Below are positions 1 to 6,085 of a stretch of DNA of 6,628 nt, piece after piece. Every line of letters begins with the position of its first letter. Position 1 is the stretch's first letter. The stretch lies in contig JAAXQB010000226.1 of assembly GCA_012329085.1 (NCBI GenBank), positions 1 through 6,628 of the forward strand, given 5' to 3'. A model generated the notes under the pieces. It did no database searches, was not told where the DNA came from, and was given only the letters and a program-made list of their open reading frames with translations. The DNA is from Methanosarcinales archaeon (GTDB taxonomy: Archaea > Halobacteriota > Methanosarcinia > Methanosarcinales > Methanosarcinaceae). Position numbers and translations under genes: made by a program.

Positions 1-134
1 CATTTGATTAATTAAATTTTAAGGTTGACTATTTCAATTCCAATTATTGAGTTTGGATGAACACAATTTTCATCATTAAAAAGTATTATATTGCGACCAA
101 TTAGAATATTGTTGTTTACAACCCTCAAAAACAT
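1..134 (-). pseudogene. Remnant of a metallophosphoesterase gene (3' part, paralogue of the gene at 2015-2914)
   Basis: Bases 1-84 align without gaps to 2103-2186, inside the intact metallophosphoesterase, with 11 mismatches by my count (about 87% identity) and a 21-base identical stretch at 31-51. After a 39-base gap, bases 107-124 align to 2248-2265 at 15 of 18 positions. Read on the minus strand, a 40-codon frame runs from an ATG at 134-132 to a TAA at 14-12. It includes LFNDENCVHPNSIIGIEIVN, matching LFNDGSCVHPSSIIGIEIVD at residues 244-263 of the intact protein. The net deletion is in frame and removes the GHTHRP metal-binding motif. A serine codon has become the TAA stop, yet nucleotide similarity continues past it to base 1, so the copy may extend left of the window. 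The N-terminal two thirds are absent; the transporter's upstream region lies there instead. The fragment cannot be an active phosphoesterase. Translation as a 40-residue peptide cannot be excluded but is unlikely. Confidence 0.8.
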
Positions 135-183
135 ACACTTTACCTTATAACAAAAATTTATTTACTTTCAAATATGAATAATT

Positions 184-2007
184 ATGAATGAAATAGTGTT
201 GAATACTGAAATTATTGTTGTTCTCGGAATTCTTATCTTAACTATAATTTTGTTTGTATTCGAATTAATTCGAGTTGATTTGGTAGCTCTTGCTATTCTT
301 GTGCTTCTAGGTCTAACAACTTTAATTCCAGGACTTGAATCTATTGCAGATGCAGATACTTTGTTTTCGGGGTTTTCCAGTAATGCTGTAATGTCAATCA
401 TTGCGGTTATGATTATTGGTGCAGGTTTAGATAGAACAGGTGTGATGCACTCAGTTTCTGCATTTATTTTAAAAATTGGCGGACATACCGAACGGCGAAT
501 TACAGCAACTCTTTCTGCAAGTGTTGGTATATTATCTGGATTTATGCAAAATGTTGGAGCTGCAGCCTTATTTATTCCGGTAGTATCACGTGTTTCTTCA
601 AGAGCTAAGGTTCCTGCTTCACGTATATTTATGCCAATGGGGTTTAGTGCCATTCTAGGAGGAACACTTACATTAATAGGTTCTAGCCCATTAATTATGC
701 TCAATGATCTATTACCAAGTAATATTGAGCGATTTGAGATGTTTGATGTAACTCCTATTGGGTTAGCTCTCATTGCAACTGGTATTTTGTTTTTTGCCTT
801 AGCAGGACGTTTTCTTTTACCTGTAACAAAGACAGGAGATAAACTACCTGAAAGTACCGCATCCTATTTTTCACGTGTTTATCAATTAAATTATGTGGTT
901 CGTGAACTAATCATTGATGAATCTATTCCTTTTATAGATAAAAATGTTGCACAAATTGAAAAAGAATTTGATTTGCTTATTATTGTAGCTCTTCACAATG
1001 GTGAATTAGATGTGTCACCTCCTCCAAACCTTGTGCTTAAGCAAGGTATGAAAATAGCACTTATGTCAACGGCGCTTGGATTTAAACAATTCGAGGAAAA
1101 ATTTGAGATAGATAAACTTAAAAACTTGTCAGTTTTCAAAGCTATTTTAAATGTAGATAAATCTGGGATTTCTGAGTTGGTAATACCAGTAGATTCGAAT
1201 CTGGTTGGTAAAAAACCAGAAGAAATATCATTGCGACGTAGCTATGGTTTATCTGTATTAGCAATACATCGAGGTACTGAAACCCTTTTTAAAAATTTAC
1301 GAAGCACAGTACTCCAAGCAGGAGACACCTTAATTTGTCATAGTCGTTGGTCTGCATTAGTGCGACAAGAAAAAAACCCTGATTTAGTTATAGTTACTTC
1401 AGGTTATCCACGAGAAGAAATACGCAACAATAAGATTTTTTCAGCACTATTGTTTTTTTCCATAGCCATGGGATTGGTATTATTTACTGATTTAAAATTA
1501 GCGTTAGCCTTAATGGTTGGGGCAGTTGGAATGATTTTATCAGGAGTATTATCTATGAATGAAGCTTATAAATCGATTAGTTGGAAAACTATTTTTTTAC
1601 TTGCTGGGTTGTTACCCTTAGGTGCTGCCGTTCAACATACTGGAACAGCAGCATGGATTGCAAATAAATTTATCTTTTTATTGGGCGACGTTCCAGGTTG
1701 GGTACTGCAAGGAGCTGTGGCAATTTTAGCAACTGTGTTTTCACTAGTAATGTCAAATGTAGGAGCTACTGTTCTTTTAGTGCCATTGGCAATGAGTATT
1801 GCTATTTCTACAGGTAATGACCCACGTATGTTTGCCCTAACGGTTGCAATTGCTACATCTAATGCTTTTCTTATTCCTACCCATCAAGTAAATGCTCTAA
1901 TCATGGGACCAGGTGGTTATAGAGTGAAAGATTTTATTAGTGCGGGTGGTGTAATGAGTGTTTTGTTTCTTATAGTGTTGATAGCAATGCTTAATTTATT
2001 GTTTTAA
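184..2007 (+). CDS. SLC13/DASS-family membrane transporter with two central RCK_C (TrkA-C) domains
   Basis: This is a 607-residue inner-membrane permease of the SLC13 (divalent anion:sodium symporter) type, whose members carry dicarboxylates, sulfate or related anions. Hydrophobic helices fill about residues 8-215 and 416-607. Between them lie two soluble RCK_C-like domains, about 235-308 and 325-397; the second has the usual pattern ELVIPVDSNLVGKK followed by an LxxGD turn (QAGDTL, 378-383). The two membrane halves repeat the family hairpin signatures: QNVGAAALFIPV (122-133) with GGTLTLIGSSP (159-169), and SNVGATVLLVPLA (524-536) with PTHQVNALIMGPGGY (565-579). The classical Ser-Asn-Thr of dicarboxylate carriers reads Gln-Asn-Val and Ser-Asn-Val here, so the substrate is uncertain; sulfate-type or other anion transport is possible. 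Length and architecture look complete. The ATG at 184 gives a charged stub followed by the first helix. No clear ribosome-binding site or exact TAnnTTTG promoter is visible upstream. The 3' end converges on the phosphoesterase, 7 bases away. Confidence 0.88.
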   Translation: MNEIVLNTEIIVVLGILILTIILFVFELIRVDLVALAILVLLGLTTLIPGLESIADADTLFSGFSSNAVMSIIAVMIIGAGLDRTGVMHSVSAFILKIGGHTERRITATLSASVGILSGFMQNVGAAALFIPVVSRVSSRAKVPASRIFMPMGFSAILGGTLTLIGSSPLIMLNDLLPSNIERFEMFDVTPIGLALIATGILFFALAGRFLLPVTKTGDKLPESTASYFSRVYQLNYVVRELIIDESIPFIDKNVAQIEKEFDLLIIVALHNGELDVSPPPNLVLKQGMKIALMSTALGFKQFEEKFEIDKLKNLSVFKAILNVDKSGISELVIPVDSNLVGKKPEEISLRRSYGLSVLAIHRGTETLFKNLRSTVLQAGDTLICHSRWSALVRQEKNPDLVIVTSGYPREEIRNNKIFSALLFFSIAMGLVLFTDLKLALALMVGAVGMILSGVLSMNEAYKSISWKTIFLLAGLLPLGAAVQHTGTAAWIANKFIFLLGDVPGWVLQGAVAILATVFSLVMSNVGATVLLVPLAMSIAISTGNDPRMFALTVAIATSNAFLIPTHQVNALIMGPGGYRVKDFISAGGVMSVLFLIVLIAMLNLLF

Positions 2008-2014
2008 GTTGGTA

Positions 2015-2914
2015 TTATAAAAATTTATTAAGAGCAGTTGGGCCTTCTAATATTATTTTTTTTATTTCATTAGTATTTGTTTCTGGATTATGAAAATCAA
2101 TCCATTTTATTAATGAAATTTTAAGATCAACAATTTCAATTCCAATTATTGAGCTTGGATGAACACAACTACCATCATTAAAAAGGGGAATATCTCCAGG
2201 GTCAGGAAAACGAGGACGATGCGTATGCCCACAAATAATCATTTGGTTATTGTTTTTAACAATCCACTTGTTTAATTTTTTTTCAACTCTAATTAAATTT
2301 GTATAATTTTTTGCTGGACTAGTAGGGTCACTTATACCAAACCATTTTTGCATGTATTTCCAAAAGTAACGTACAAAAAATCTATTAAATTTCCAATGAA
2401 TGTAGTTCATATAATCGGCTTGATGACCATGAAGAACAAATATGGTTTTATTTGTGCCTTCAATATTTAATAATAAACTTTCATAATATTTAAGGTTAAA
2501 TAAAACATTTTTTTCGGCTAAGTTTTTTGGTAAAAAAAATTTATTTCTAAGTTTTTCAACAAAAATAGGATCTCTAAACTCCATATCATGGTTTCCCCAA
2601 AGTAGAAACAACCTTTGTTTTTGTTGAAAAAGTTTTAGTAATTCAAAACTATTTTTATGTGAATTGTAAATTGGTGCAAAGTATCTGTTTTCCCACAACT
2701 CAACTCCATCACCAATTTCAATATATGTAAAGTTTTGTTTATAATATTTATTCAATGCATAATCATGAATTAGCATATTATGTTTAAAATCATCAGCATA
2801 ACTATTATCTCCTCTGTGCAAATCACTAAAAAATATAATTTTTGAATCTTTATTAATATTTACACATTCAGCATTTTTAAATGCTTGGTTTAAGATTTTA
2901 TTTATAATACTCAT
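2015..2914 (-). CDS. Calcineurin-like metallophosphoesterase (LpxH-like motifs)
   Basis: This 299-residue cytosolic hydrolase belongs to the two-metal metallophosphoesterase superfamily. The five metal-site blocks are all present and in order: SDLHRGD (30-36, Asp31 and His33), GDGVELWE (68-75), GNHD (107-110), LHGHQAD (161-167) and GHTHRP (229-234). The second block has Glu where many relatives have Asp, and resembles the GDLFEAW of LpxH (UDP-2,3-diacylglucosamine hydrolase of lipid A synthesis). The HTHRP ending is also LpxH-like. However, the protein is longer than typical LpxH (about 240 residues) and has GNHD rather than GNRD, so I do not assign lpxH; a phosphoesterase of unknown substrate is the safe call. 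There is no signal peptide. A basic, aromatic-rich stretch at 173-192 could sit on the membrane surface, as in lipid-acting relatives (inference). The ATG at 2914-2912 is the first in frame after a TAG at 2932-2930. The gene is divergent from thiL across 103 bases. A degraded relative of its 3' part lies at 1-134. Confidence 0.88.
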   Translation of the reverse strand: MSIINKILNQAFKNAECVNINKDSKIIFFSDLHRGDNSYADDFKHNMLIHDYALNKYYKQNFTYIEIGDGVELWENRYFAPIYNSHKNSFELLKLFQQKQRLFLLWGNHDMEFRDPIFVEKLRNKFFLPKNLAEKNVLFNLKYYESLLLNIEGTNKTIFVLHGHQADYMNYIHWKFNRFFVRYFWKYMQKWFGISDPTSPAKNYTNLIRVEKKLNKWIVKNNNQMIICGHTHRPRFPDPGDIPLFNDGSCVHPSSIIGIEIVDLKISLIKWIDFHNPETNTNEIKKIILEGPTALNKFL

Positions 2915-3017
2915 AAGGATGTTTAAATGCTAAATTAACGATTAATTTATAAATTTAGAAAAGGTTTATTATAAACTACACTAATAATAAATCATAAATA
3001 AAAATTACCTTTGCAAG
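2915..3017. promoter_or_regulatory. Divergent intergenic region between the phosphoesterase gene and thiL
   Basis: These 103 very AT-rich bases must hold the promoters for two divergent genes. On the plus strand an exact TAnnTTTG element lies at the right end (listed separately). On the minus strand I find no exact TAnnTTTG facing the phosphoesterase, and no Shine-Dalgarno sequence before its ATG. No clear operator-like palindrome stands out from the A/T background. Confidence 0.45.
3006..3013 (+). promoter_or_regulatory. Bacteroidota-type -7 promoter element (TACCTTTG) of thiL
   Basis: TACCTTTG is an exact match to TAnnTTTG, the -7 element recognised by the primary sigma factor of Bacteroidota. 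It ends only four bases before the thiL ATG at 3018. Transcription normally starts a few bases after this element, so the start would fall at or beside the initiation codon and the message would be leaderless or nearly so. I see no convincing TTG-type -33 element at the expected distance. The motif match is direct; promoter function is inferred. Confidence 0.6.
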
Positions 3018-4061
3018 ATGTTAGAAAATAAAAATCAATCTCGCACATCTTTGTCTGAATTAGGCGAATTTAAGTTAATAGAACACCTTACAAATCAGGT
3101 AAAAATACATCATAAATCAACTATAAAAGGTATTGGTGATGATTGTGCAGTTTTAGATTGTAGTAATGGTCAAACAATAGTTACAACAGATTTATTGGTA
3201 GAAGGAGTTCACTTTGATTTGAGTTATATGCCATTAAAACATTTGGGTTATAAAGCTGTTATGGTTAACCTATCTGATGTTTATGCAATGAATGCAACCG
3301 CAAAACAAATTACGGTTTCAATTGCTGTTTCTAATCGTTTCTCGTTAGAAGCACTTGAAGAATTATATGCAGGAATTACTTTAGCTTGTGATACCTATAA
3401 AATTGATTTAATTGGCGGAGACACCACTTCATCAACCAAAGGAATGCTAATTAGTATTACTGCAATTGGAACGGCAGATAAAAAAGATATTGTGTATCGT
3501 GATGGTGCAAAACCTAATGATTTACTTGTTGTAACAGGAGATTTAGGTGCGGCATATTTAGGTTTGCAAGTTTTAGAGCGTGAAAAACAAGTATTTCAAG
3601 TAAATCCAAATGCACAGCCAGAACTGGAAAATTACACTTATTTAGTTGAGCGTCAATTAAAACCAGAAGCTAGAAAAGATATTGTTAAATTACTAAAAGA
3701 ATTAGAGGTAAAACCAACTGCAATGATTGATATTTCTGACGGACTTTCGTCTGAAATTCTACACATTTGTAAACAATCAAAAGTTGGTTGTAATTTATAT
3801 GAAGAAAAAATTCCGTTAGATCAACAAGTAATTTCTACTTGTGAAGAATTTAATATGGATAGTACTACCATCGCTTTAAGTGGAGGAGAAGATTATGAGT
3901 TATTATTTACAGTATCTCAAGAAGATTTTCCTAAAATAAAAGCCAATCCAAGCCTTACAGTAATTGGGCATATTACTCCAAAAAAGGAAGGAGTAAATCT
4001 AATTACACGAGCCAATCAAAAAATTGAAATTATTGCGCAAGGTTGGAACACGATGAAATAA
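3018..4061 (+). CDS. thiL: Thiamine-monophosphate kinase ThiL
   Basis: ThiL phosphorylates thiamine monophosphate with ATP to give thiamine diphosphate, the active cofactor, in the last step of bacterial thiamine synthesis. It is a soluble dimeric enzyme of the PurM/AIRS-type ATPase superfamily. The 347 residues are full length for the family, and its signatures appear in order: GIGDDCAVL (38-46), TTDLLVEGVHFD (56-67), NLSDVYAMNA (84-93, usually NLSDxxAMGA), GGDTTSS (133-139), TGDLGAAYLG (173-182), DISDGLSSE (238-246) and GGEDYELLF (289-297). The acidic residues that bind the Mg-ATP and phosphate chain are all retained. The gene stands alone; no other thiamine gene is in the window. Its start follows a promoter element by four bases. 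The N-terminal SLSELGEF leading into the first helix agrees with what I remember of flavobacterial ThiL, which supports this start. The end is three bases from the convergent DUF4251 gene. Confidence 0.96.
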   Translation: MLENKNQSRTSLSELGEFKLIEHLTNQVKIHHKSTIKGIGDDCAVLDCSNGQTIVTTDLLVEGVHFDLSYMPLKHLGYKAVMVNLSDVYAMNATAKQITVSIAVSNRFSLEALEELYAGITLACDTYKIDLIGGDTTSSTKGMLISITAIGTADKKDIVYRDGAKPNDLLVVTGDLGAAYLGLQVLEREKQVFQVNPNAQPELENYTYLVERQLKPEARKDIVKLLKELEVKPTAMIDISDGLSSEILHICKQSKVGCNLYEEKIPLDQQVISTCEEFNMDSTTIALSGGEDYELLFTVSQEDFPKIKANPSLTVIGHITPKKEGVNLITRANQKIEIIAQGWNTMK

Positions 4062-4075
4062 ATCTTATTTTTTTT
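4056..4075 (+). terminator. Weak A/T hairpin followed by a T run at the thiL 3' end
   Basis: AAATAA (4056-4061) and TTATTT (4065-4070) can pair across a three-base loop, and a run of eight T follows at 4068-4075. The stem has no G or C pair and overlaps the stop codons of both convergent genes. It could contribute to termination of thiL, but it is weak and such patterns arise easily in AT-rich DNA. Confidence 0.25.
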
Positions 4076-4586
4076 CTAATTCTAAAATTTTTCCATCATA
4101 ACTAATACTACTTCTATTATTACTGTTTACGGTTAAATTAGCATTGCCGTTTTTAAAAACAGTTAATGAAAAATCATAAGTATCATTTTTACCTTTGCCT
4201 TTAAACTCTATGGTGTGTTTTTGTTTTTTATCATTGAAATCTGTTTTGTAATTTTCAGGTGTGCCTTTAAAAACAATGCCTCCATCACCACTTATTCCAA
4301 TACTACCAGAAAAAGCTTCACCAAAAAATGGTAAATCAACATCAGCTTCATTATTATTAAGTTTTAAATAATTAGGGTTTCCTATTAAATTAATTCTTCT
4401 TCCTTTTTGTGTTGTTGCCCAAGTAGCTTCAAATTGAAAACTACCAGAATTAATTAACTCTGTAGTTATTTTAGACTCTTTAACTTCTTGTTCTGCTTTT
4501 AACTGTTTTTTTTCTTCTTTAGTTTGTGATAAAACAGAAGAAATTATTGCTAACAAAAAGAATATATTGATGATTAAGTTTTTCAT
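4065..4586 (-). CDS. Secreted DUF4251-family protein
   Basis: This 173-residue protein has a clear N-terminal signal peptide: MKN, a hydrophobic core (LIINIFFLLAIISSVL), then probable cleavage around Ser20/Gln21. There is no lipobox cysteine, so it should be released to the periplasm or beyond rather than lipid-anchored. A Lys/Glu-rich linker (22-39) leads into a compact beta-rich domain with the DUF4251 pattern: SGSFQFEATWA (47-57), KGRRINLIGNPNYLKL (61-76), a central LPFFGEAF (84-91), then glycine-rich GISGDGGIVFKG (97-108) and an alternating-strand C terminus. DUF4251 proteins are, to my knowledge, confined mainly to Bacteroidota and have no assigned function. The gene follows the methyltransferase by 35 bases on the same strand and may be the last gene of that operon, though the gap allows its own promoter. 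No exact TAnnTTTG is seen in the gap. Confidence 0.85.
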   Translation of the reverse strand: MKNLIINIFFLLAIISSVLSQTKEEKKQLKAEQEVKESKITTELINSGSFQFEATWATTQKGRRINLIGNPNYLKLNNNEADVDLPFFGEAFSGSIGISGDGGIVFKGTPENYKTDFNDKKQKHTIEFKGKGKNDTYDFSLTVFKNGNANLTVNSNNRSSISYDGKILELEKK

Positions 4587-4621
4587 AATGTATGTTTTAA
4601 GTGATAATGTAAAGTTAACTA

Positions 4622-5254
4622 TTATTTTGTAAAAGTGATTAGTCTGTCATCAATCACAACTTTTTTAAAACCAAGATCGTTTTTAATCCATTCAAAAGTT
4701 TCTTTTTGATATAAAAAAACATGTGTTGGGTCGTTTTTATAAAACCAATTTTTAAAATCAATAGTTTCATCAAAAATATAGGTCATGCAAATTAACTTTC
4801 CATTGGGTTTTAATAAATTATATAATAAATCAAACTCTTTTTTAGGATAGTAAAAATGTTCAATTACTTCGCAGCTGCTAATAAAATCATAAGTTTTATT
4901 TAAAACTTGTGATTTATTAAAAAATAATGGATCATAAATTTCAACTTGAAAACCATCCGTTTTTAATATTTCTGAAATTACTGGAGTATGCCCCGCACCA
5001 AAATCCAAGCCTTTATGATTGGTGTTAAAATATTTTTTTACTAAAGAAATAATAGGATTAGCAAACTTTATATAACCAAGGTCATTAATATGATTTTTAT
5101 GGTGCTGATACCTTTCTTTTTCTTCAATTGGTTTTAGGTGCTCACTTGTATTTCTAAAAATACCTTTACATGTTTTGCAGCAATAAAAATGCTGTTTTTC
5201 ATTCTTAAAAAATGTGGAACCAGTATTGGAACAAAGAGGACAAGTAGCTAACAT
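4622..5254 (-). CDS. Class I SAM-dependent methyltransferase with N-terminal zinc ribbon
   Basis: This is a 210-residue cytosolic protein. The N terminus carries a likely zinc ribbon: CPLC (5-8) and C26-x2-C29, with an extra Cys25. A Rossmann-fold methyltransferase domain follows: motif I LDFGAGHTP (83-91) for the SAM glycine-rich loop, an acidic strand end EIYDP (105-109), SCEVIEHF (127-134) as the motif IV-like segment typical of the Methyltransf_11/23 group, LKPNGKLICMT (148-158) and the conserved DPTHVFLYQKETF (175-187). The combination of CxxC ribbon and this domain suggests a small-molecule or sugar-type methyltransferase, but the substrate cannot be read from the sequence. The gene starts four bases after the hydrolase stop, so the two are almost certainly cotranscribed and probably translationally coupled. 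The start is preceded by an A-rich stretch rather than a Shine-Dalgarno sequence. The assignment to a methyltransferase is firm; its role is unknown. Confidence 0.88.
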   Translation of the reverse strand: MLATCPLCSNTGSTFFKNEKQHFYCCKTCKGIFRNTSEHLKPIEEKERYQHHKNHINDLGYIKFANPIISLVKKYFNTNHKGLDFGAGHTPVISEILKTDGFQVEIYDPLFFNKSQVLNKTYDFISSCEVIEHFYYPKKEFDLLYNLLKPNGKLICMTYIFDETIDFKNWFYKNDPTHVFLYQKETFEWIKNDLGFKKVVIDDRLITFTK

Positions 5255-5258
5255 TTTT

Positions 5259-6035
5259 TTATTTTATAAATTGAACTAAAGTATTAATTAATTCGTTTTT
5301 ATTTTCAATATGGCTCATGTGCCCATCAGGGAATTCGCGAATAGAAATAGGTGTATTTTTTGTTTGATTAATTAAATCTTGATATGCTAAAGCTGGGTCA
5401 AGTTTACTAATAATCATTAAAATGGGAAAATTAGTAGTTTTTAAAATAGAGGTTCTATCTTTTCTAATTTTCATTCCCTCCATAGCAGCAATAATCCCTT
5501 GTGGTGAAGTTTGTAATGCTTCTTGAGTAACGAGTTTAATTTCTTTTGCAAAATTTGTTTTATTTACTTCTGAAAATAAATTAGGAATAGCCATTTTTAC
5601 AAATATTTTAGGGCTGTGTTTTACGGCTCTAATTGCTCGGTCTCTGTTTCGTTTTTTATCAGCACTATCAGCTTGAGCAGAAGAATTCATTAAACATAAT
5701 TTTTTTATATTTTTAGGAAATAATTCCGCGAAAGCGAGAGCAATATAGCCACCCATACTGTGTCCAATAAATGTGTATTTGCGTAATTTTAAATAATTTA
5801 AAACAAATTTCACCATTTTAGCTTGCTCTTCCATGGTATGAATGTAACCTAAATTTTCAGTGCTTCCATGCCCTAATAAATCAATAGAAATTACTTTGTT
5901 TTTTTTCGCTAAATGCGGAATAATTTCTTTCCACATCGAGATATTCTCTAAAAAACCATGTAATAATACGATAGCTGATCCACTGCCTTGAATTGTATAG
6001 TGAAGATTGATGGATTTATATTTTAAGTTGGCCAT
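5259..6035 (-). CDS. Alpha/beta-fold hydrolase
   Basis: This 258-residue single-domain hydrolase is of the esterase/MenH/BioH-like type. The oxyanion-hole segment is VLLHGFLE (23-30). The nucleophile elbow is GHSMG (91-95) with Ser93. The catalytic acid is probably Asp213 in SKLDP (210-214), and the histidine is His239 in GHMSHIE (238-244). IDLLGHGST (51-59) is the usual loop after strand 4. A helical lid spans about 120-190, including a basic KKRNRDR segment (127-133). There is no signal peptide or membrane segment, so it is cytosolic. Sequence alone does not separate carboxylesterase from MenH-, BioH- or haloperoxidase-like activity, and no menaquinone or biotin gene is nearby. It is the first gene of the minus-strand unit with the methyltransferase. 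A TATTTTTG element lies 37 bases upstream of the start. Confidence 0.92.
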   Translation of the reverse strand: MANLKYKSINLHYTIQGSGSAIVLLHGFLENISMWKEIIPHLAKKNKVISIDLLGHGSTENLGYIHTMEEQAKMVKFVLNYLKLRKYTFIGHSMGGYIALAFAELFPKNIKKLCLMNSSAQADSADKKRNRDRAIRAVKHSPKIFVKMAIPNLFSEVNKTNFAKEIKLVTQEALQTSPQGIIAAMEGMKIRKDRTSILKTTNFPILMIISKLDPALAYQDLINQTKNTPISIREFPDGHMSHIENKNELINTLVQFIK

Positions 6036-6063
6036 TTTAAAAATTTACATAGCTAAATTACTA

Positions 6064-6071
6064 TATATTTG
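6064..6071 (+). promoter_or_regulatory. TAnnTTTG promoter element (TATATTTG) for the gene at 6086
   Basis: TATATTTG exactly matches the Bacteroidota -7 consensus TAnnTTTG and lies 14 bases upstream of the ATG at 6086, leaving a leader of only about ten bases. I see no well-spaced TTG-type -33 element. In AT-rich DNA this match could occur by chance, but its position is right for this gene. Confidence 0.45.
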
Positions 6072-6072
6072 T

Positions 6073-6080
6073 CAAAAATA
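6073..6080 (-). promoter_or_regulatory. TAnnTTTG promoter element (TATTTTTG on the minus strand) for the hydrolase operon
   Basis: Read on the minus strand, 6080-6073 is TATTTTTG, an exact TAnnTTTG match 37 bases upstream of the hydrolase ATG at 6035. It is separated by a single base from the plus-strand element at 6064-6071, and the pair forms a near-perfect inverted repeat. The nearest upstream TTG on this strand (6108-6106) is further away than the usual -33 spacing, so the promoter is tentative. Confidence 0.4.
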
Positions 6081-6085
6081 TAAAT

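Noticed and set aside
1..183. Insertion-sequence or transposon end as the cause of the repeat near base 1
   Set aside because: I found no terminal inverted repeats, target-site duplication or transposase sequence. The repeat lies inside coding sequence of the phosphoesterase, so a gene duplication explains it better.
168..773. 201-codon open frame on the minus strand
   Set aside because: It lies wholly opposite the N-terminal half of the transporter, has no recognisable domain, and its composition (many Ile, Thr, Asn, Arg) looks like an antisense reading of membrane-helix codons.
2000..2045. Bidirectional terminator between the transporter and the phosphoesterase
   Set aside because: The seven-base gap and flanks hold only scattered A/T-rich repeats; no stem with a following T run is convincing on either strand.
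2915..3017. TPP riboswitch upstream of thiL
   Set aside because: The region is almost entirely A/T, lacks the conserved CUGAGA-type thi-box core, and a promoter element sits four bases from the start codon.
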